From NCBI GenBank assembly GCA_024305745.1, contig JAHRBS010000006.1:2110501-2174500 (forward strand): a stretch of DNA of 64,000 nt, in the 5' to 3' direction. Position 1 is the stretch's first letter. Each line of letters opens with the position of its first letter. This stretch comes from Polyporus tsugae (lineage: Eukaryota > Basidiomycota > Agaricomycetes > Polyporales > Polyporaceae). Below are positions 56,877 through 64,000 of the stretch, piece by piece. The notes under the pieces are model-generated. The model made no database searches and had not been told where the DNA came from. It saw only the letters and a program-made list of their open reading frames with translations. Position numbers and translations under genes: made by a program.

Positions 56877-59800
56877 TTATTGCTGATTTGAGGGCGGCAT
56901 GTTACCTGATAGTCGCAAAAACCCGTCAGCCGAAACGTCCTCCCCACACCAAGCGCGAAGAACAGACTCACCGAAGATGGTATACTGGTCCGGAACGTAC
57001 ATCGGTTGGTGGTGGCCATGGTGGTCGCCTGCCGCCGTGTGGTGCGCGCCTGTGTGGTGGTGCGACACCAGCTCGCCCATGTTGACCGGCATGCTGTAGT
57101 TGGTGTCCATCTGCCCGAGCGCCGAGTAGTCGTTCCAGTACTGCGGGTACCGCTGGCTCTGCCGGTCCGAGCCTCGGCCCAAGCTTGACCCCATCCGCTC
57201 GTCGACGAGCCCAGTGCTGTACGTCTGCGGCAGGACGGACGTCGAGATGCTCGCGGGAAAGTTCGAGAGCGCCGACGAGTCCGCGGCCCAGCGGTCGTAT
57301 GACGGCTGGATGTATGATCCGCTGGCCTGCGGCATGTCCAGCGAGAGCGAGTAGCTCTGCTGGGCGTGGCTGGGCGGCGGGGGCCCGTGGCTCGACTGAC
57401 CCTGACCTTGAGCTTGACTGGCGTTCGGGACGACGGGGTAGCTTGCGCTTGCCGGTTGCCGGTAGGCATGATCCTGGGCGACGGCCCTAGAATGTTCCGT
57501 GACCGCCACGTCTTCGAGGTCCTCTACTGCGCGCTTGTGTCTAGGCTCCGACACGATGCTGCGGAGGCTGGGGAGCTCGGACGGGCGTTCTAGCTGCGCC
57601 TTCACTCCCGTGAACAGTTCTAGGGCACGCCAGGCACTGGGCCAGAGGACGCTCATCCGTTTCAGCATATCCAAGCATATGTCAAGCCCGCGTTGGCCTT
57701 GGGGGTCGTCGGGGTACATGCGAACTAAGGAACGCCATTAGAATGAAGCCAAGAACTAGGAGTCGGTCACGAGGACAACTTACGTGTGGCGACGTGCATG
57801 ACAGCCGCGGTGAAGACATGGTAGCAGAGGAAGACGGATGCTCGCCTTGGGCAGTAGTACTCGACATAAACGGACACTGGGTCATTCGTCAGTATTGAAA
57901 GCACCTCAAACGGGCACGGCGACTTACCGATGTGTGCGATATGATTCGCGGCCTGCGCACACATATCATAATGTTGGCGTGAGTTGGCCCGAATCTCGGC
58001 CTCCCTCGCTGATGAGGCACTAGGCGATATCCTGAACGAACAGCTCTCAGTCGGTTTGCACAATAATGCGTTCAAAGTTAGAACTCACGGCTTGCCCGCG
58101 TCTGGGATGTGTCGGATGCTGCCAGAGCCAAACGTCAAGCACAGCACGACAAATAGGAAAAAAATTCTGCTCACAATGGACGGTGAAGCAGAAGCACTGT
58201 ACACCAATATTGCATGTGCAGCGTCAGGACGTGCGGAGGCGGCGGCGGGTTCTTCGGCGACGCAGGGTCAAACTGCAAGTGTTCTGGCAACTCGAGCGAC
58301 CACTTCGTCAACTGGCTGTCTAGCCGGACGAGCTCAGCAGGCCGGTTCCCCGGAGGCTTGATCGCATAGATGTTCTGGCATATCTGGCTCAGCACAAGGG
58401 CTGCAACACGTTTGTCAGCCATCAACCTCGGGCCCGAAATCCCAAGCACCACTCACAGAGCTTGGCCGACTCGTTGAAACACGACAGAATATGCCCAGGC
58501 GCTGGCGTGACCTCTTGCCCGTGCATCCCACCCACATCGTCCAGCACCGGCGGCGACAGGTGCGGCTGCCACAGCTCCGCCTCCTCGCCCTCCTCGACGC
58601 CGGGCAGCTCCGTGTCGAAGTCGCGTTCGGTGATCGCGACCGGCCGGCCGATGTAGGTGCACACGTACTTGTCCATCACGACGCACCCGTACCATATCCG
58701 TCTGCGCTCCTGCAGCTCCGCGCGCAAAAACAGGCTCCGCCCGCCCACACTCGTCCACTCTTCTGCACTCTTGTGTAAGCCGAGGTCCTGCGCCATCCGC
58801 ACGGCCATCCCGACATACAGCCACGCCTGCGCCATCGCACCAATACCGACCTCGCGATAGCCGAGTAGGAGCAGCGCCTGGCAGGTGCTGGGGCGGCTCG
58901 CGGCGTACGTCCGGTCCAGGATAACCTTGGCGTCCTCCATGTACTCATCTCCGGCGCTCCACATCGAGCCGTCGTCGGGAGGAGGCACGCCGGTGCGCGA
59001 AGAGTACCGCGCGGCGAGCGAGAACATAGCGAGTAGGAGGAGCGTCGGGACATGCCGTCCCCGCCGGTTCTGTGACGACGCCGAGACGGGCGATGCGGCG
59101 TCCGAGTAAGTCGATTCGCCAGAGTACGGCGAGTCAGCGGAGAGGTGACCTTTGCGGAAGTCTTCCATGAAGGTGGTTTTGTGGACAATCGGAAGCGCCG
59201 GGTGCACGTAAGTGAAGTACAGCTCGACCAGCAGCTCTTGGGTCGCGAGATCCGGTAATCGAGCAGCGAAGTCTTCGAATTGCTTCTTCGAGCTGCGTGC
59301 AGAAGGCGGCAGAGGAGGCCAGACTCTGGATGTGGGGAATCGCCTACAGACCAGCACACAGAAATTAGCCATTACGAAAATCATCGACCGCTGGAACTTA
59401 CCAGATTCCTCCCTCGTTCAGGTGACCATCCTTCCGTTCTTTGACGCCGAGCAAGTGCAGGCCGCTCATCTTCCCGTGAAACCTGACCTGCTCGTCCTCG
59501 TTCAAACTCAACTGCCCGATCGCCAAAGCCATCTCGTCTTCCCCGCTCTCCTCTGTCTCCTCCATGCTCTCCTCGGCGGTTCTCCGCCGTGGCGAGCGCG
59601 ACGATACTGACGAAGTCGAACGGCGCGAGATCTCAAGCTCTGCACCTCCATCCAAGCGCCTCCTCTGTCTCCTCGTATCGCTGCTCGCGGCCTGGCTGTC
59701 GGCAGCTTGTCGTGCAACCGCGTTCGTGGATGGAGGGAGCGCGCTCGGAGGCCTCGACGTTTCTTCCTCACCCTCTTCAACCGTAGCCGCAACTTGTCCT

Positions 59801-61592
59801 TCGGGAAGTAGCGTATCGCGATCAGCCGCCACAGCGTTCAGACGACTGATAACCCGGTCCTGCCATTCGTTGGAAGGGCTTTGAAAAATCGATCGTCAAT
59901 CACAAAAAGTCTGAGCGCACGTGCGGATACAAACACCGAAGCGATCAAACTTACTGCGTAGCGTGCGCGACATTGCCCTCGCTGCTTCCCTCGCGCTGCT
60001 CTGGTGCGGATGTCCGTGCGCGGCTGGCGGGGGCCTCGGCTCCGCGACTCCGCCCTTTGAAGCCGTACGGCGAGTTGTCGACGCGGTTGATGATCTCCTT
60101 CGCAAGTGGGTCCTATTTTTGCAGCGTGAGCATTCCCAGGAACGCACGACGTCATTGCACTGAATGTCGGAGCATATATGCGTGCGAGCCCCACGTTGGA
60201 GTAAGCATGAATAGCGCAGGATGCGTGAACGCGAACGCGTCTTTCCGGTGGCACGAATTCCCGAAGCACTGAGCAGAGCTTCGAACACACGCACCGGGGA
60301 GCAGATGCGTCATACAGACGCATTGCCACGCGGGAGCTCGGTACCGGACTCGTGCGAGCATTCCGGTCGCTGTGCATGCAGACCGGGCGACAGAAAAAAG
60401 GGACGTACTCACCTCCGCGAGATCCTCCAACATGCTCTTCGCTCGGCTGTCTTTGCTGCTGAGCAGGATACCTATGAGAGCTTCTGTCTGGTGCAGACGC
60501 GCTTCGATCGCGTCGATGTAGCCCTTGGGCGGGCCACGTTTACGAGAAGGCCCCAGGAACGTGCATTCTGCGAAGAAAGGAAGTTATGAGCTCACAACGC
60601 GTCATAGAGGCAGAGAAGTACAAAGGACGCGCGCGAGGGGTGGCACGACGGTGAGAGCCGCCCCCTCGCACAAGCACAAACCTTGCGCGACGCGCTCTCG
60701 AGAAAGGACGAGAAGGAAGCTTGTACGCGCGAACGGCGCGACCAATGGAGACGAGAGAAAATACGAAGAAGATATGAAACCACAAGGGTGAGGCGAAAGA
60801 GAACTTACGGGTGCCGAGCATGACGCAATTTCGACATGGGTCCTGGGGGTTGGTGCGCTCGCACTTGCACTTGCTCTTCCGGCACTGGTCGCATGCCTTG
60901 CTGCTACGGCGTCGGACCTGCTTTTCCGCGGCGCTCTTGCCGCCGAGGCCGGAGGCACCGTACGAACTGAGGCCCATACCACCGAGGCCTGCGCCAGGGA
61001 GGTCTGCGAGGTCATCGCCGCCGTCGTCGTCGTAGTCGTCAGTGAGGGCGAGCGGGTGGTGGTGGCCGCTGCCGTTTGCAGGAGACACGGGAGAGGGGAT
61101 GGTGTACCTGTCGATTCCGGCGGCCGCATACTGGGAGTGGACGCCGTACGAGGAGGAGGTCGGGGCGGAAGACGAGGGCCAGGACTGATGAGACATGAAT
61201 GTGAACGCAGTGGGGGAGGGGGAGGTGGGTGACGCGCTCGCAGAGAAGTCGGATGCACCGAAGCGGAAGAGGGACGGGATGTGGTTGGCGGAGGGGCCGG
61301 CGCTTGGGGAGGCGGACGACGGATTTACGTGGTGATCGTAATTTGAGAGAGCGGAGACGGGGGGAAGGTCTGGTGACTCCTCGAGTTTGATGGGTACCTG
61401 TGTGTGGCGCAAATGGGGGTTGTGCGCGTAAGACGGCTTGGGATCGTGTGTCGGGGGCGTGTGCCGAGAATGAGACTGTGTGGAGGGATGTTGGGATGTT
61501 GGGTTCTGGCGCTGGTGCTGATGCTGTGGCTGCTGGAGCGCATAGCGCATCGGGTAGGACGGGTAGGAGCCATGGGGGGGCGAATAGGTCAT
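56877..61592 (-). CDS. Zn2Cys6 transcription factor with fungal-specific domain
   Basis: Large multi-exon regulator. Exon 1 (start 61592, MTYSPPHGSYPSYPMRYALQ) encodes about 250 residues rich in Gln, His, Pro and Ser, then KACDQCRKSKCKCERTNPQD. With the splice after LGT the binuclear cluster completes as C-x2-C-x6-C-x8-C-x2-C-x6-C, followed by the linker GPSRKRGPPKGYIDAIEARL and a short dimerisation-type helix. A variable region with acidic and arginine-rich stretches follows. The fungal_trans middle-homology domain spans ELYFTYVHPALPIVHKTTF, LLLLAMFSLAARYS, QALLLLGYREVGIG, GMAVRMAQDLGLHK, RRIWYGCVVMDKYV and YIGRPVAITERDFDTELP. The tail is Gln/Ser/His-rich and ends GNMPPSNQQ at 56877-56879. 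A nuclear activator of the broad XlnR/Gal4 type. It is over 39 kb from the cyclases, so cluster control is not implied. Confidence 0.88.
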
Positions 61593-64000
61593 TAGGGTGT
61601 AGAGAGAGGCGAATGGAGTATACCAATGAGAAGCAGGAGGTTGGGAGAGGAAGAAGGGATTATGCGGGAGTTACGGTAGCGTCGAGGCGAGGGGAGGCAA
61701 GAGGAGTGACGGGGAGTGTCGAGGAGGATATGTATTCGCGGGCGCCAACGGGCCTGGTCAGATTCGAGTGCACGGCAGAGATCGAGACATACCGATGGTC
61801 CAAATAGACTTTGCGGGCCTGCCACTGGGTATCCACTGCAGTCGCACAAATTTTGCGGGTCCCGGGGTCTGGTCCAAGCGAGGGGTGGCGGAGGGAGGGG
61901 CTGCGGCTCGGCGCCCACCGCACACGTTCCGAACCCGACTCCAAGTCTGTGTTGGCCCAATTGGGGGACAGCGTCAGAGACTTGTCAGAGACTGCCACCG
62001 TTCTCCACTCGTCCTTGTCGCGCTCCGACGCTCACCTCGGACACTGCTAGTCGCCGACTGGCTGCCGTCTGCCGTTGGGCGCGCCGACACCCTCCTCTTT
62101 CGGTCCCGGAGGCGCGATCTGGATCTTCCCACGCGCGCAGACTCGCGTCCGACTTCTCCTCGTCTTCCGCGTGTTCGGGATTCCCTTTTGCACGTTGCCC
62201 ACCACAGAGCACAGAGAGCGAGAGCGAGAGAGGTCGTCGCAGAACACAGCAGCGTCCGCTGCGCTCTTCACGTCCGCCGCTCTACTAATCACTCGGCTAA
62301 GCACCCATCTCCTTTGAGTTAACCTGTCCGCGCTCTCACGTGTCCATCCTTCCTATGGTCGTTTCTTCGCACCGACGCCCTCTTCTTCTCCTCACACCCC
62401 CTTTCCTCGGGCCCTGCTCACCGCGGTATCGGGAAATGCTGTTCCGTCCTCCAACCTACGGCCTCCATGATGTCCTGACAATCTGGTCAGCTCATGTCAC
62501 CTCCGCAGCGTCTGGAACTCCTGTCCCCCTCGTTCCCTTTCGGATGTTTCGTCCTCGGCTTTCTCTCGCGATTCGCCTTACACGCCAACACTATTCGGGC
62601 TGTCCCGGAGCGCCTCTAGACTGTTATGCACCGATCGCCAGTCCGAGCAGATCGCGCTAATCGCCACCCGTATATCTCCAAAGAGGGCGAACGCATGGTT
62701 TTCTCTCCTTGAAACGAGAAGAAGCAGCGACATGTGTCCTCGCGCTCACGGCCCGCCCTCCCTTACCCCTCGGACGCCGGTTCGAGCGCGAGACCCTTCT
62801 TAGGAACACGCCCCTTTTAGCCGAGGACAGCGGCCGCCAGGCCCCTCGTCGTCGTACACTACCAATACTTAAGTACTGTCACTCCACACTGTTTCGCGCT
62901 GACAGTTGGCTCATATGAATTTTCGGCTGATTCCAGACTTTGTCAGTGCGTCCGCGTCATTCCTGGCTCCAAGCGCTGCAAAGTGACGCGCAGAGCTGGA
63001 CGGCGCTGTGTATGTAAGTACGTATACCTGAGGCGCACTACTCCTAACGTAAGTACGTAGGTCATGCACGCCACATCTGGCAGTTGGCCATGCGGCGGGT
63101 GTAGTCACCTCTCGCGACAGCGCTGTAGCACAAATTGGCCATATACAGTAGGCAGTTCGTGGAAACCTTGTCGCATGGACGTATGGATTTGCATGCTGCT
63201 GGGTCGCAATTACGTTGACGGACCCCCCTTTGTTTGCAGAGTACGTAACCCATTTCAACCTCCTTCGCGAGCTCGAGGCCAAGCCCACGTCGCCCTCCAT
63301 GTCACGCTCGCGTCCTGGCGCCGGCAGTCCTACTTGCCGTCTTTTACTTCGCTCATTTCTCCCCCAATTGGCCTCTGTCCGACAGCCACTGAGCCAGGCC
63401 CTGCCAAGGCCCTGCACCCACTTCTTCGCCGCGTCACGGGCGAGCCGATCCCCAAGTCCTGGCTGCGTACCAAAAGCGCAATATGGGAGGTGGCTACGGT
63501 CCGCCATGGCGCGGGAGCGGGGCGCCCTTTCGTGGTAAGGCTGCTCTCCCGGTCGATAGCAACGTGTTTCGACGGTGGCGACGGTGGCGGCGGTACCCCG
63601 GGCCGCCACTGCGGGCGGTGGTGGGCTCCATATGCGCCTTCTGCTCAGATTCTGATTGGGGCCCCAAAATGGGGGCATGCACTGCAAAGGCATCAGTTGT
63701 TTCGGCATGTCGGAAAGGCTGTGGAATTGATGAAGATCGCCTTGGGATTTCCCACTCCAGGTGGGTGGTTCGGAACGGTGCGGAAAACATACCAGATGAT
63801 CCAAGCCTTTCCAGATACAGGTCCCGGAATCGCCCAAGTTGCCTGACCCCTTTCCATCAAGAGAAAGCTTGCGAGAACATGTCCGTTTTTAGAGCATTCA
63901 CGTTACTTTTTCGCTTGGAGAAAACACTGATTTTCTTGCACCCATTGCAGCCGGGCCGACAGTCCTGGCATTCCAAGGGAATTCCAAGGGAGGAAATCCT
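61593..64000. other. upstream region of the transcription factor, no gene seen
   Basis: About 2.4 kb without a gene I can support. Frames of 180-310 residues occur on both strands but are shadows in GC-rich sequence, with no recognised domain. Short direct repeats are visible: GTAAGTACGTA at about 63015 and 63050, and a tandem ATTCCAAGGGA near 63972-63993. Long upstream regions are usual for regulators of this type. Confidence 0.4.

Noticed and set aside
56877..61592. Zn2Cys6 factor as the dedicated regulator of the terpene cluster
   Set aside because: It is over 39 kb from the cyclases with several unrelated genes between them, and nothing in the sequence links it to them.
62911..63837. Long minus-strand open frame (308 codons) near the right edge
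   Set aside because: It overlaps a plus-strand frame of similar length, is rich in Arg, Ser and Pro, has no family signature and lies in GC-rich DNA where long frames arise by chance.

Overview
This is a window of fungal nuclear DNA, almost certainly from an agaricomycete such as a wood-rotting polypore. The evidence is short GT-AG introns of about 50-65 bases in nearly every gene, closely packed genes on both strands, and families typical of basidiomycetes: a HET-domain protein, a class I hydrophobin, a DUF6534-type seven-helix membrane protein, an F-box protein, tandem cytochrome P450s and HAD-fused class II terpene cyclases. No RNA genes, CRISPR arrays or intact transposons were recognised.

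Layout. The left edge (1-974, minus) holds the N-terminal part of a HET-domain protein. From 2.7 to 39.8 kb runs a P450-rich block. It has two convergent intact P450s (2695-4854 plus; 5010-7131 minus), a decayed P450 fragment (about 8.6-8.9 kb) and an F-box gene (9883-11532). Then come two tandem bifunctional HAD/terpene-cyclase genes (13217-14897 and 16061-17719), with a broken P450 (17974-20057, minus) directly behind the second. An M20 dipeptidase (20694-23125), a hydrophobin (24282-24727), an intact P450 (26368-28527, minus), a badly decayed P450 (about 29.4-31.15 kb), a SUZ-domain gene (31242-32017), another intact P450 (33233-35362), an unrecognised gene (35.6-36.5 kb) and another broken P450 (37686-39832) follow.

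The right third is more ordinary: a DUF6534-like membrane protein (40521-42815), a small protein with a KPWE motif resembling the PTS2-import factor PEX39/DUF5572 (43463-44353), an unrecognised gene (44561-45190), a pair of paralogous coiled-coil/DUF6697-like genes (45761-47749 and 51360-53421) on either side of a P450 of another family (48330-50695), and a large Zn2Cys6 transcription factor (56877-61592, minus). The stretches 53.4-56.9 kb and 61.6-64 kb hold no gene I can defend.

How it fits together. The two HAD-fused cyclases belong to the drimane-type sesquiterpene synthase class (AstC-like; farnesyl diphosphate to a drimenyl/albicanyl skeleton). The surrounding related P450s would be natural oxidases for such a product, so the left 40 kb reads as a drimane sesquiterpenoid gene cluster undergoing P450 birth and death. 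The most striking point is that the first cyclase keeps an intact reading frame but has lost key residues in both domains, including the class II acid (DLNTT where its neighbour has DLDTT). It looks like a pseudoenzyme or a cyclase with changed chemistry rather than a simple duplicate.
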